Source of the DNA: Jannaschia formosa
GTDB taxonomy: Bacteria; Pseudomonadota; Alphaproteobacteria; Rhodobacterales; Rhodobacteraceae
DNA length: 55,782 nucleotides
Reading direction: 5' to 3'
NCBI RefSeq assembly: GCF_003340555.1
Contig: NZ_QPLJ01000024.1
Span: forward strand, 1-55,782
Part shown: positions 18,111 through 27,518 of the stretch, piece by piece
How the letters are laid out: every line of letters starts with the position of its first letter
How positions within the stretch are numbered: the first letter of the stretch is position 1
Program-made: the position numbers and the translations under genes
Notes under the pieces: model-generated
Databases searched by the model: none
Seen by the model: only the letters and a program-made list of their open reading frames with translations
What the model was told of the DNA's origin: nothing

Positions 18111-18562
18111 AGCGCACTCAGGATCAGCGCCAGCGCGTGGTCGCGGGCTGCCGCCCGGACGGCGCCGCGGCCGCGCGCCCCGAACTCGACGGTCTCGACC
18201 CCCGTCCTCTCCGGTGTCGCCAGGCCGAAGCAGACGCGGCCCTCGGGCTTCGTCTCCGACCCGCCGGGGCCCGCGATGCCGGTAACCGCGACCGCGATGT
18301 CGGCGCCGGAGCGCGCCCTTGCCCCCTCGGCCATCTCGCGCGCGACCTCCTCGGACACGGCGCCGACCGCGTCCAGCGTCGCGGCGCGCACGCCCAGCAG
18401 GTCGATCTTGGCCGCGTTGGAGTAGGTCACGACGCCCCACAGGAAGGCTGCCGACGACCCCGGCGGGTCGGTCAGCGCGGCGGCGACCATGCCTCCGGTG
18501 CAGCTTTCCGCCGTGGCGATCGTCCGGCCCTGCGCGGCCTCGAGGATGGCGCGCGCGGTCAC
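18101..18562 (-). CDS. pncC: Nicotinamide-nucleotide amidohydrolase (CinA C-terminal type)
   Basis: A 153-residue stand-alone CinA_C domain. It deamidates NMN to nicotinate mononucleotide in NAD recycling. Typical stretches are [18 protein letters not shown] near the N-terminus, a [12 protein letters not shown] block and [12 protein letters not shown] around residues 91-102. It lacks the N-terminal MoCF domain of full CinA. The GTG start overlaps the pgpA stop (GTGA), indicating translational coupling in ispDF-pgpA-pncC. Confidence 0.88.
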   Translation of the reverse strand: MTARAILEAAQGRTIATAESCTGGMVAAALTDPPGSSAAFLWGVVTYSNAAKIDLLGVRAATLDAVGAVSEEVAREMAEGARARSGADIAVAVTGIAGPGGSETKPEGRVCFGLATPERTGVETVEFGARGRGAVRAAARDHALALILSALQP

Positions 18563-19038
18563 AGATGCGCCAGTGCGGCGAGGATCATCACCCCGACCGC
18601 CGCCATCACGCCTGCGATGGCGTCGTCCAGCATCACGCCCCAGACGTCGTTGCGCCGGTCCGCCCACCCGACCGGTCCGACCTTCCAGATGTCGAACAGG
18701 CGGAACAGGACGAAGGCGGCGAGCCATCCGGGCCAGAGCCGCTCCACCGCCACCCCTGCATTCTGCGCCCCCCAGGCGATGGGGATCAGCGCGATCCAGA
18801 GGCCCAGCAGCTCGTCGATGACGATCTCGGACGGGTCGTGCTCCGGGTGGCCGTCCGTCATCTTCCGCGTGGCCCAGACGCCGAGCGGCAGCACGAAGGC
18901 CGTCGCGACCGTGAAGAAAAGCGCGCCGCCCTGCATGAAGATCCACGCCAGCGGCAGCGCGGCCAGCGTGCCCCAGGTGCCGGGCCCAGGTCGCAGATAA
19001 CCCGCGCCGAAGACGGTGCCGACCAATCGCGCGATCAT
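18559..19038 (-). CDS. pgpA: Phosphatidylglycerophosphatase A
   Basis: Membrane phosphatase of 159 residues that converts phosphatidylglycerophosphate to phosphatidylglycerol. It has the PgpA family features [19 protein letters not shown] at residues 11-29, [10 protein letters not shown] in the middle and the C-terminal [11 protein letters not shown], with three to four membrane segments. The ATG overlaps the ispDF stop by four bases (ATGA) and the end overlaps pncC. Confidence 0.9.
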   Translation of the reverse strand: MIARLVGTVFGAGYLRPGPGTWGTLAALPLAWIFMQGGALFFTVATAFVLPLGVWATRKMTDGHPEHDPSEIVIDELLGLWIALIPIAWGAQNAGVAVERLWPGWLAAFVLFRLFDIWKVGPVGWADRRNDVWGVMLDDAIAGVMAAVGVMILAALAHL

Positions 19039-20162
19039 GCCCGCACCAGCGCGACCGTCGCCTGGCACGCGATCCCCTCGCCGCGCCCGGCGAAGCCCAG
19101 CCGTTCCGTCGTCGTCGCCTTCACCGAGACCCGGTCGGCCGCGACGCCGGTCAGCTCGGCCACCCGTGCGCGCATCGCCGCCGCATGCGGGCCGATCTTC
19201 GGGAACTCGCAGATCAGTGTGCAATCGATGTTTCCGATGGCGAATCCCCGCGCGCGGGCGAGGCCGGCCGCGTGGCTGAGGAACTGTCCGCTCTCGGCGC
19301 CCTTCCACTGCGGGTCGGAGGGCGGGAAGTGCCGCCCGATATCGCCCTCGGCCAAGGCGCCGTAGATCGCGTCGGCGATGGTGTGGAGCCCCACATCGGC
19401 ATCGGAATGGCCTTGCAGACCACGCCCATGCGGCACCCGAACGCCGCAGAGCATGACGTGGTCGCCCGGCCCGAACCGGTGCACGTCGAAGCCGTTCCCA
19501 ACCCGCAGATCCATCGCATCCCCTCGCATCAGCCGCTCGGCGCGGGCAAGATCCTCCGGGCCGGTGATCTTGAGGTTGTCCTCCGACCCTGCGACCACCT
19601 TTACCTCGATCCCCGCCGCGCGCGCCACGGCGACGTCGTCCGCCGCCTCGCCCTCGAAGGCGGCATGGGCGGCGCGCAGCGCCTCGGTCCGGAAGCCCTG
19701 CGGCGTCTGCGCACGCAATAGGTCTGTGCGGTCCTGCAGCCCGGTGACAACACGGCCGCCCTGCCAGAGCGCATCCGTCACCGGGAGCGCGGGCGCGGCG
19801 GCTTCGGCCTCGTCCAGGGCCGCAATCACCCGCGCGATCACCGCGTCCGGCACCAGCGGGCGGGCCGCATCATGGATCAGCACGCGCTCGGTCCGCACAG
19901 CAGCAAGCCCCGCCGCTACCGAGGCGGCGCGGGTGTCGCCCCCGGGCACCGCCCTCGTGCCGGGGCAGGCGCGCGCGGCGAGGTCGGCATCGTCGGGATG
20001 AATCACCAGCACCGCATCGTCGACATGGCCCTCGAACGCGCGAAGGCTGTGGGTCACGACAGCTTCGCCGCGCAAGCTTCTGTATTGCTTCGGAACGCCG
20101 CCCCCGGCGCGTAGTCCCCGACCGGCAGCGACGATCAGGACGGTAACGGTCGGACGAGGCAT
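19035..20162 (-). CDS. ispDF: Bifunctional IspD/IspF, MEP pathway enzyme
   Basis: Fusion of two enzymes of the non-mevalonate isoprenoid pathway, 375 residues. IspD part (about 1-217) with [20 protein letters not shown] and the LIHDAARPL motif; IspF part (about 218-375) beginning [11 protein letters not shown], with [15 protein letters not shown] providing metal ligands. The fusion is common in alphaproteobacteria. The start MPRPTVTV is chosen because the nucleotide loop follows within ten residues; the frame is open further upstream but without family similarity, and no strong ribosome-binding site precedes the ATG, so the start is slightly uncertain. Confidence 0.93.
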   Translation of the reverse strand: MPRPTVTVLIVAAGRGLRAGGGVPKQYRSLRGEAVVTHSLRAFEGHVDDAVLVIHPDDADLAARACPGTRAVPGGDTRAASVAAGLAAVRTERVLIHDAARPLVPDAVIARVIAALDEAEAAAPALPVTDALWQGGRVVTGLQDRTDLLRAQTPQGFRTEALRAAHAAFEGEAADDVAVARAAGIEVKVVAGSEDNLKITGPEDLARAERLMRGDAMDLRVGNGFDVHRFGPGDHVMLCGVRVPHGRGLQGHSDADVGLHTIADAIYGALAEGDIGRHFPPSDPQWKGAESGQFLSHAAGLARARGFAIGNIDCTLICEFPKIGPHAAAMRARVAELTGVAADRVSVKATTTERLGFAGRGEGIACQATVALVRA

Positions 20163-20359
20163 GGAGGGAAGCGCTTCTGGGGAAAGGTCTCCAAGCGTCC
20201 TATCCCTCCGCTTCACAGGTGACAACCTGACGGGCAGAGCGGCGCCAATGCGCCTAAAAAAGCGGCATACGGCGCAGGATGCGTCGTTCAGCACGGTATC
20301 GTCCTGCGTTCGCTCGGTGGTAACGCTATCCCGTAGTCAAACGCACAGGGTTTCAGCAC

Positions 20360-21361
20360 GTGACCGTCCATCCCGCGATCGATCTCGACCCGCGCCTCGC
20401 CGCGCTTGGGGTGACGCTGCCTGTCGTCCTTGCCCCAATGGCGGGCATCACCGACCTGCCGATGCGCGAGCTCGTCCGCCGGTTCGGCGCCGGGCTCGTC
20501 GTCTCCGAGATGGTCGCCAGCCGTGAGATGGTCCAAGCCAAGCGCTCCGTCCGCGATCGTGCCGAGATCGGCGCCGGGGCCGAGGGCACCGCCGTGCAGA
20601 TCGCGGGGCGCGAGGCGCATTGGATGGCCGAGGCTGCGCGCATGCTGGAAGGGCAGGGCGCCCGGATCATCGACATCAACATGGGCTGCCCGGCCAAGAA
20701 GGTCGTCGGTGGCGCCTCGGGCTCGGCTTTGCTGCGCGACCACGACCATGCGCTGCGCCTGATCGAGGCGGTGGTCGGCGCCGTGTCGGTGCCGGTGACG
20801 CTGAAGACCCGGCTCGGCTGGGACGACGACAGCCGGAACACGGCTGCGCTGGCCCGCCGCGCCGAGGACGCGGGCGTCGCCATGCTGACGATCCACGGCC
20901 GCACCCGCTGCCAGTTCTACAAGGGCTCCGCCGACTGGGCTGCCGTCCGGGAAATCGTCGAGGCCGTCCGGATCCCGGTCCTGGCCAATGGCGACATCGT
21001 CGATGCCGGGACGGCCCGGCAGGCCCTCCGCCAGTCGGGCGCGGCCGGCGTGATGATCGGGCGCGGCATCCAGGGACGGCCTTGGGCCTGCGCGGCAATC
21101 GCGGCGGCGCTGACCGGGCAGGGCGCCGCGCGGCCCTCCGCCGGACCCGATCTGGTCGCGCTGGTGCGCGATCATTACGAAGCGATGCTGGACTTCTACG
21201 GCCCTCACGGGGCCCGCGCCGCGCGCAAGCATCTGGGCTGGTACATGGACGATGCCGGCACGCGCCCTGCCTTGCGACGTGCAGTGCTGACCGCCGAGGC
21301 GGCGCAGGTGCCCGGCCTTCTGTCCGAGGCGCTGGACGCCCCCGAAAGGCAGGCGGCATGA
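20360..21361 (+). CDS. dusB: tRNA-dihydrouridine synthase
   Basis: FMN-dependent enzyme of the NifR3/DusB family, 333 residues, reducing uridine to dihydrouridine in tRNA D-loops. The flavin site begins VVLAPMAGITDLPMREL at residues 22-38; the catalytic cysteine is in INMGCPAKKV, followed by TLKTRLGW and TIHGRTR. A GTG start is used (MTVHPAIDL). It heads the classical nifR3-ntrBC operon of Rhodobacter relatives and overlaps ntrB by four bases, so its promoter drives the nitrogen regulators too. Confidence 0.93.
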   Translation: MTVHPAIDLDPRLAALGVTLPVVLAPMAGITDLPMRELVRRFGAGLVVSEMVASREMVQAKRSVRDRAEIGAGAEGTAVQIAGREAHWMAEAARMLEGQGARIIDINMGCPAKKVVGGASGSALLRDHDHALRLIEAVVGAVSVPVTLKTRLGWDDDSRNTAALARRAEDAGVAMLTIHGRTRCQFYKGSADWAAVREIVEAVRIPVLANGDIVDAGTARQALRQSGAAGVMIGRGIQGRPWACAAIAAALTGQGAARPSAGPDLVALVRDHYEAMLDFYGPHGARAARKHLGWYMDDAGTRPALRRAVLTAEAAQVPGLLSEALDAPERQAA

Positions 21362-22434
21362 TCGATCCGGGCCCGGTCTGGCATGCGCTGGCCATTCCCG
21401 CGCTGATCGTCGATGGCGAGGATCGCGTGCTGGCGGTGAACGGCCCCGGCGAAGGCTTCTTCAACCGCTCGAGCAAGACCCTGGAAGGGGCCGAGATCGC
21501 CGGCCTGATGGAGGTCGAGGGCGGGTTGCTGCCAGCCACGGCCCGGGTTCGGCGCAACGACGCCCCGCTCACGCTGCACGACAGTGCGCTGCGGCTGGGT
21601 CCGGGGCCGAGCCTGCGCTGCGACGTGCATATCTCGCCGCTTGGCGCCGACGTGCTGATGCTGATCGCGCCGCAGGACATCGCGGGTCGGGTCGACCGCG
21701 GTCGATCCTCCAGTTCGGCCGCGCGCTCGGCCATCGGGATGGCCGAGATGCTTGCGCACGAGATCAAGAACCCGCTCGCCGGTATCACCGGCGCCGCGCA
21801 GCTGCTCAGCATGAACCTCGCGAAGGATGACCTTGAACTGACGGAACTTATCGTCGCCGAGACCCGGCGGATCGTGAAGCTTCTGGACCAGGTCGAGCAG
21901 TTCGGCAATCTCAGACCCCCGCAGCGCAGGGCGGTGAACCTTCACGACGTCCTCGACCGCGCCCGTCGCTCGGCCATGGTCGGCTTCGCGGCGCACATGA
22001 CCATCGAAGAGGCCTACGACCCCTCGCTCCCCCTTACGATGGCCGATCCCGACCAGTTGCAGCAGGTCTTCCTGAACCTGCTGAAAAATGCCGCGCAGGT
22101 CGGCGCCCAGGGCGGCAAGATCACGATCCGCACCTTCTACGAGCTTTCGCTGCGCGTCCGCCGTCCCGATGGCAGCGGCGACGCGGTCCCGCTGCAGGTC
22201 GAGATCGTCGACGATGGACCGGGCGTGCCGCCGGAGATGATGGGCAACCTGTTCGAACCCTTCGTATCCGGCCGTGAGAACGGCACCGGCCTCGGCCTCG
22301 CCCTGGTCGCGAAGATCGTCCACGAGCACGGCGGCTGGATCTCGGTCGACAGCGTTCCGGGCCGCACCGCCTTCCGCCTGTCGCTGCCGATGGCAAGGCC
22401 CGATCGGACTGAAGAAGACCTCGTATCGCATTGA
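21358..22434 (+). CDS. ntrB: Nitrogen regulation sensor histidine kinase NtrB
   Basis: Soluble two-component kinase/phosphatase, 358 residues. A PAS domain (about 1-110) precedes the DHp helix with H134 in MLAHEIKNPLAG and an HATPase domain with the N box NLLKNAAQVG and GTGLGLALV. It phosphorylates NtrC when nitrogen is scarce and is reversed through PII (GlnB). The start overlaps the dusB stop as ATGA; ntrC follows after 15 bases. Confidence 0.94.
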   Translation: MIDPGPVWHALAIPALIVDGEDRVLAVNGPGEGFFNRSSKTLEGAEIAGLMEVEGGLLPATARVRRNDAPLTLHDSALRLGPGPSLRCDVHISPLGADVLMLIAPQDIAGRVDRGRSSSSAARSAIGMAEMLAHEIKNPLAGITGAAQLLSMNLAKDDLELTELIVAETRRIVKLLDQVEQFGNLRPPQRRAVNLHDVLDRARRSAMVGFAAHMTIEEAYDPSLPLTMADPDQLQQVFLNLLKNAAQVGAQGGKITIRTFYELSLRVRRPDGSGDAVPLQVEIVDDGPGVPPEMMGNLFEPFVSGRENGTGLGLALVAKIVHEHGGWISVDSVPGRTAFRLSLPMARPDRTEEDLVSH

Positions 22435-22449
22435 AATAAGGAGCACGCA

Positions 22450-23817
22450 ATGGACGGCACCATCCTCGTTGCCGACGACGATCGGACGATCAGAACCGTC
22501 CTGACCCAGGCGCTGACCCGTGCCGGGTGCAAGGTGCACGCGACCTCCAGCCTGATGACGCTGATGCGGTGGGTGGAGGAGGGGAAGGGCGATCTCGTGA
22601 TCTCGGACGTGATGATGCCGGACGGGAACGGGCTCGACATGCTGCCGAAGATCGGGCGCTCGCGGCCCGGGCTGCCCGTGATCGTGATCTCCGCGCAGAA
22701 CACGATCATGACGGCGATCCAGGCCACCGAGGCCGATGCCTACGACTACCTTCCCAAGCCTTTCGACCTGCCGGACCTGATGAAACGCGCCTCGCGCGCG
22801 CTGGACCGCAAGACGCCCCCGCCGGCCAGCGCCGAGGCGGCCGAGATTGCCGTCGGCGGAGACGACCTGCCAATGGTCGGCCGGACGCAGGCCATGCAGT
22901 CGCTCTACCGCCTGGTCGCGCGCGTGATGAACACCGATCTGCCCGTGCTCATCACCGGCGAGAGCGGGACCGGCAAGTCCCTGATCTCGCGTGCGATCCA
23001 CGACTTCTCGGACCGTCGGACGCTGCCCTTCGTCACGGCGACGGCGGCGGAGCTGTCGGGCTTCGACGGCCCGGCCGATCTGATCGCGCGGGCCAAGGGC
23101 GGCTCGATCCTGTTCGACGAGGTCGGCGATCTCGACCCGGACTCGCAGGGCCGCGTCGTCCGCATGCTGGACGCGCTCGGCGGTTCGGGACCGCGCGTGA
23201 TGGCGACGTCGCAGGTCGACCTCGAGCAGCGGCTCGACAGCGGCTTCCGATCCGACCTTTACTACCGGCTGTCGGGCGCGCAGATCGACGTCCCCGCCCT
23301 GCGCGAGAGGGTCGACGACATCCCTCTTCTCGCCATGCATTTCCTGGGCCGGGCGGAACGCGACGGCGGAACGTTGCGCCGCTTCAGCACCGAGGCGATG
23401 GGACTCATCCGCTCCCACCCCTGGCCCGGGAACGTCCGCCAGCTAGAGAATGTCGTCCGCCGCCTCGTCGCGACCAGCCCCGCCGAAGAGATCACAAGGG
23501 CCGAGGTGGAGGCCGTCACAGGCAACGCCCCTGCCGCCGCCGGGCCGAGCGCGAACATCTCCGGCAAGAACCTCTCGGAAGCCGTCGAGAAACATCTCCG
23601 ACGCTATTTCGACCTGCACGGCGGAGAGTTGCCGGCACCGGGGCTCTACCAGCGCGTGTTGCGCGACGTGGAGGCGCCACTGATCGAGATCGCGCTGGAT
23701 GCCACGGGCGGCAACCAGGCGAAATGTGCCGATCTGCTGGGCATCAATCGGAACACGCTTCGCAAAAAGATCACGGATCTCGATATTCTCGTGACAAGGC
23801 GCCGCAAGTTGATGTAG
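22450..23817 (+). CDS. ntrC: Nitrogen regulator NtrC lacking the GAFTGA loop
   Basis: Response regulator of 455 residues: receiver with D53 (ISDVMMP), AAA+ domain with Walker A GESGTGKS (170-177) and Walker B SILFDE (219-224), C-terminal Fis-type HTH ([20 protein letters not shown]). Between the Walker motifs the usual segment with ELFGHE and GAFTGA is missing; the region reads [18 protein letters not shown] (201-218). This is the loop that touches sigma-54. Rhodobacter capsulatus NtrC shares this loss and activates sigma-70 promoters, so the same is expected here. A good AAGGAG ribosome-binding site precedes the ATG. Confidence 0.94.
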   Translation: MDGTILVADDDRTIRTVLTQALTRAGCKVHATSSLMTLMRWVEEGKGDLVISDVMMPDGNGLDMLPKIGRSRPGLPVIVISAQNTIMTAIQATEADAYDYLPKPFDLPDLMKRASRALDRKTPPPASAEAAEIAVGGDDLPMVGRTQAMQSLYRLVARVMNTDLPVLITGESGTGKSLISRAIHDFSDRRTLPFVTATAAELSGFDGPADLIARAKGGSILFDEVGDLDPDSQGRVVRMLDALGGSGPRVMATSQVDLEQRLDSGFRSDLYYRLSGAQIDVPALRERVDDIPLLAMHFLGRAERDGGTLRRFSTEAMGLIRSHPWPGNVRQLENVVRRLVATSPAEEITRAEVEAVTGNAPAAAGPSANISGKNLSEAVEKHLRRYFDLHGGELPAPGLYQRVLRDVEAPLIEIALDATGGNQAKCADLLGINRNTLRKKITDLDILVTRRRKLM

Positions 23818-23892
23818 AAACATCACAGGCGTGGCAGATCGGAGACAAATCCGACACAAGATCGCGCAGTAGGACATTGAATCGAGGCGATC

Positions 23893-26118
23893 TTGCGGTC
23901 TTCGGCATTCTCCGAGGCGCAACTCCGGACGTTCCTGTGGAGCGGCCGGCAGCAGTTGCAGGGCTTGGCCACACCCATCCTGGTGGTCCTTGGGCCCGTC
24001 CTCGTGGTCGTGACCTTCGTGGCCCTAGGCCTGCGCGACGAGGGATCGAGCACGACCGTGCTTCGTGCCGTCCTGCTCGCCGACCTGGTCTACATCCTGG
24101 TCATCGCCGCGCTCGTCGTCCGGCAAGTCACGGCGATGGTCGCCGCGCGCCGCGCCCGCTCCGCAGGATCGCAGCTGCATCTGAGGCTGACCGGCGTCTT
24201 CACCGGCATGGCGCTGATCCCGACCGTGCTGGTCGCGGTCTTCGCGACGATCACGATCAACATGGGGCTCGAAGGCTGGTTCTCCGATCGGGTGCGCGAC
24301 GCGCTCGGCAATTCCGTTGCCGCGGCAGAGGCCTACGCCCAGGAACATCGCGACGACCTGATCGAGGACGCGCGCGGTCTGGCCGGGTTCCTCAACGCTG
24401 CAAAGCGGCAGACCTTCTTCCTCGACGACGGCGACCTGCGCCAGTTGCTCGGCCAGGGGCAGGATCTCGTGCAGCGCGGCCTGCAGGAGGCTTTTGTCAT
24501 CGATGGCAGCGGCGAGATCCGGGCGCGCGGCGACCGGTCCTACCTGTTCGACTTCGAGCAGGTCTCCGAGGAGGCGCTGCTGCAGGCCGAGGCCGGCCAG
24601 GTCGTCCTGATGGAAGACAAGGGCATCAACGAGTTCCGCGCCCTTCTTCGCCTTGCCGCCTATCCCGACCGCTATCTCTATGTGACCCGCGCCGTCGATG
24701 GCGAGATCCTCGCGCTGCTCGACGAGACGCAGGCGACCGCGCAACTCTACCAGCAGCTCGAGCAGGATCGCGGGCGTCTGCTGTTCGAGTTCGGGCTGCT
24801 CTATCTGGGCTTCGCGCTGATCCTCATCCTCGCCGCCACCTGGGCCGGCCTGTGGATCGCCGAGCGGCTGTCGCGCCCCGTCGGGCAGCTCGCCGGTGCC
24901 GCGCAGCGGGTCGGGCAGGGCGATCTGGATGTGCGCGTGCCGGAGGAGCGGGGCGAGGACGAGATCGCCATGCTCGGCCGCATCTTCAACCAGATGACCC
25001 GGCAGTTGAAAGGCCAGCGAGATGCCCTGGTCGAGACGAACCAGCAGACCGAGCGCCGCCGCCGGCTGTTCGACAGCGTGCTCTCCTCGGTCACCGCCGG
25101 GGTGATCGGGCTCGACGCGGGGGGGCGGGTCGACTTCACCAACCGCTCTGCCCAGCGGATGCTGATGTTCGACGGCGGCGCGCAATACGGGCGCGATTTG
25201 AAAGAGGTCGTCCCGGAATTCGAGCAGCTTTTCAACAAGCTGGTGAAGGGGCGCGGCGACGCCGTTCAGGAAGAGCTCCGCTTGATCCGCGACGGCAAGC
25301 AGGAAAGCCTGCTGGTCCGCATCGCGACCCGTGTCGGGACGGACGGCACACCCGAAGGCTACGTCGTCGCCTTCGACGACGTGACCGACCTCGTCAGCGC
25401 ACAGCGGATGGCGGCTTGGGGCGACGTCGCGCGGCGGATCGCGCATGAGATCAAGAATCCGCTGACCCCGATCCAGCTTTCGGCGGAGCGCCTCAAGCGC
25501 CGCTTCGGGCGCGAGCTGGAGCCGGAAAGCGCCGTCAAGCTGGGCGAGCTGACCGACGTGATCGTGCGCCAGACCAACGACTTGCGGCGCATCGTCGATG
25601 AGTTCAGCAAGTTCGCCCGCATGCCGGAGCCGAACCGGCGCAGGGCCGACGTCGCGCAGCTGACGCGGGACACGGTGACCCTGCAGCGGGCCGCGCTCGA
25701 CCCGATCGAGATCGAGGCGGACATCCCCGAGACACCGGTCCTCGCCGATGTCGATGAGACGCTGCTTGGACAAGCCTTCACGAATCTCGTGAAGAACGCC
25801 GGCGAAGCAATTGAATCGAGAGGAGCGGGAGAGTTTGAGCGTCGGATCCGCGTGATCCTCAGCGTGAAGGACGGCATGGCCGTGCTGCGCATCGCCGATA
25901 CCGGCATCGGCTTGCCGGCGGACCGGGCACGGCTGTTCGAACCCTATGTAACAACAAGAGAAAAGGGGACGGGTCTCGGCCTGCCCATCGTCAAGAAGAT
26001 CGTGGAAGAGCACGGCGGAACCCTGGAACTGCGCGACGCCCCCGCCGGGGCGGACGGGCACAAAGGTGCGGAGGCGGTGCTCCGCCTACCGCTCATCGAG
26101 GAGGTGCAAGGCAAATGA
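23893..26118 (+). CDS. ntrY: Nitrogen/redox sensor histidine kinase NtrY
   Basis: Membrane kinase of 741 residues. Two N-terminal hydrophobic helices (about 20-75), a third near 90-110, a periplasmic region, a membrane helix around 297-320, HAMP, PAS (near 390-510), DHp with H518 in RRIAHEIKNPLTPIQLS, and HATPase with NLVKNAGEA and GTGLGLPIV. The start is a TTG with GAGGCGA upstream: a TGA five codons before closes the frame and no ATG or GTG fits. It overlaps ntrX by four bases. NtrYX controls nitrate use and respiratory genes in alphaproteobacteria. Confidence 0.92.
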   Translation: MRSSAFSEAQLRTFLWSGRQQLQGLATPILVVLGPVLVVVTFVALGLRDEGSSTTVLRAVLLADLVYILVIAALVVRQVTAMVAARRARSAGSQLHLRLTGVFTGMALIPTVLVAVFATITINMGLEGWFSDRVRDALGNSVAAAEAYAQEHRDDLIEDARGLAGFLNAAKRQTFFLDDGDLRQLLGQGQDLVQRGLQEAFVIDGSGEIRARGDRSYLFDFEQVSEEALLQAEAGQVVLMEDKGINEFRALLRLAAYPDRYLYVTRAVDGEILALLDETQATAQLYQQLEQDRGRLLFEFGLLYLGFALILILAATWAGLWIAERLSRPVGQLAGAAQRVGQGDLDVRVPEERGEDEIAMLGRIFNQMTRQLKGQRDALVETNQQTERRRRLFDSVLSSVTAGVIGLDAGGRVDFTNRSAQRMLMFDGGAQYGRDLKEVVPEFEQLFNKLVKGRGDAVQEELRLIRDGKQESLLVRIATRVGTDGTPEGYVVAFDDVTDLVSAQRMAAWGDVARRIAHEIKNPLTPIQLSAERLKRRFGRELEPESAVKLGELTDVIVRQTNDLRRIVDEFSKFARMPEPNRRRADVAQLTRDTVTLQRAALDPIEIEADIPETPVLADVDETLLGQAFTNLVKNAGEAIESRGAGEFERRIRVILSVKDGMAVLRIADTGIGLPADRARLFEPYVTTREKGTGLGLPIVKKIVEEHGGTLELRDAPAGADGHKGAEAVLRLPLIEEVQGK

Positions 26119-27518
26119 GCGACATTCTGATCACGGACGACGAGTCCGACATCCGCAGCCTGATTTCGGATATCCTTGAAGATGAAGGGTATAGCTGTCG
26201 GACTGCAGGCACGTCCGAGCAATGCATGCAGGCCATCGAGGACGAGCCGCCGGCGCTGATGATCCTCGACATCTGGCTCAAGGACAGCGACATGGACGGG
26301 ATCGACATCCTGAAATCCGTCCGCCGCTCGCATCCGGATGTGCCGATCATCATCATCTCGGGCCATGGCAATATCGAGATCGCCGTCGCCGCGATCAAGC
26401 AGGGCGCCTACGACTACATCGAGAAGCCCTTCAACATCGACCAGCTCATGGTGGTGGTCGGACGCGCGATGGAAGCCTCGCGGCTGCGCCACGAAAACAG
26501 CCAGTTGCGCCGAAAGGACGCCGTCGCCGCCGAGATGATCGGCCAGTCCGCTGCCTACAAGACGCTGACGGGGCAGTTGAAGAAGGTCACCAACTCGAAC
26601 GGGCGCGTCATGCTGACGGGGCCCGCCGGATCGGGGAAGGAGGTCGCCGCGCGCTACGTCCACGCCCATTCCAACCGCGCCAGCGGCCCCTTCGTCACCG
26701 TCTCCTCCGCCAGCATCGAGCCGGAGCGGATGGAAGCCGTTCTCTTCGGTCGTGAAAGTGCCGAGCGCGGCATCGAGCCCGGCCTGCTGGAGCAGGCGCA
26801 TGAAGGCGTGATCTATTTTGACGAGGTCGCGGACATGCCGCTCGGCACGCAGTCCAAGATCCTGCGCGTGCTGGTCGAGCAGGCCTTCACCCGCGTCGGC
26901 GGGTCCGACAAGATCAAGGTCGACCTGCGCGTGATCTCCTCGACGAACCGCGACCTGCAGACCGAGATCCGGGCCGGTCGTTTCCGCGAGGAACTGTTCC
27001 ACCGGTTGAACGTCGTCCCGATCGCCGTGCCCTCGCTGGAGGATCGCCGCGACGACATTCCGGTGCTGGCCGATCACTTCATCTCGGCGCTCAACAAGAC
27101 CCAGGGCCTGCCGCTCCGCGAGCTGTCAGAGGAGACGAAGGCCCTGCTTCAGACGATGCGCTGGCCGGGAAATGTCAGACAATTGCGGAACGTCATCGAG
27201 CGCGTGCTCATCCTGGGCGACGGGACCGGCCCCATCGAGCCGACGGAGCTGCCCACGGCCAGCGACGGCGGGGGCGACAGCAACGAGATGACGCTGTCCG
27301 GCAGCCTCGCCTCGCTCCCCCTGCGCGACGCGCGGGAACTGTTCGAGCGGCAGTATCTGATGACCCAGATCAACCGTTTCGGCGGAAACATCTCGCGCAC
27401 CGCGGCCTTCGTCGGGATGGAGCGGTCGGCGCTGCATCGGAAGCTGAAGTCGCTGGGCGTCGTGACCTCCGCGCGGGGCGGATCGCGCATCGCGCGGGTC
27501 GACGAGAACGCAGCCTAA
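26115..27518 (+). CDS. ntrX: Response regulator NtrX lacking the GAFTGA loop
   Basis: Partner of NtrY, 467 residues. Receiver with D52 (MILDIWLKDSD), AAA+ domain with a Walker A-like GPAGSGKE (169-176) and Walker B GVIYFDE (231-237), Fis-type HTH at the end (NISRTAAFVGMERSALHRKL). The stretch after VLFGRES (209-215) continues AERGIEPG, with no GAFTGA, so contact with sigma-54 is unlikely. I recall the same loss in NtrX of other alphaproteobacteria such as Rhodobacter. The end overlaps the convergent choV by four bases. Confidence 0.93.
   Translation: MSDILITDDESDIRSLISDILEDEGYSCRTAGTSEQCMQAIEDEPPALMILDIWLKDSDMDGIDILKSVRRSHPDVPIIIISGHGNIEIAVAAIKQGAYDYIEKPFNIDQLMVVVGRAMEASRLRHENSQLRRKDAVAAEMIGQSAAYKTLTGQLKKVTNSNGRVMLTGPAGSGKEVAARYVHAHSNRASGPFVTVSSASIEPERMEAVLFGRESAERGIEPGLLEQAHEGVIYFDEVADMPLGTQSKILRVLVEQAFTRVGGSDKIKVDLRVISSTNRDLQTEIRAGRFREELFHRLNVVPIAVPSLEDRRDDIPVLADHFISALNKTQGLPLRELSEETKALLQTMRWPGNVRQLRNVIERVLILGDGTGPIEPTELPTASDGGGDSNEMTLSGSLASLPLRDARELFERQYLMTQINRFGGNISRTAAFVGMERSALHRKLKSLGVVTSARGGSRIARVDENAA

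Noticed and set aside
15843-18440. 865-codon minus-strand frame
   Set aside because: It lies antisense to the membrane protein and the START-domain gene and shadows hpt; composition is Arg/Gly-rich with no domain.
22527-25448. 973-codon plus-strand frame
   Set aside because: It is a second reading of ntrC and ntrY, with no recognisable domain.
24025-26061. 678-codon minus-strand frame antisense to ntrY
   Set aside because: A typical GC-rich shadow frame; the sense strand encodes a full histidine kinase.
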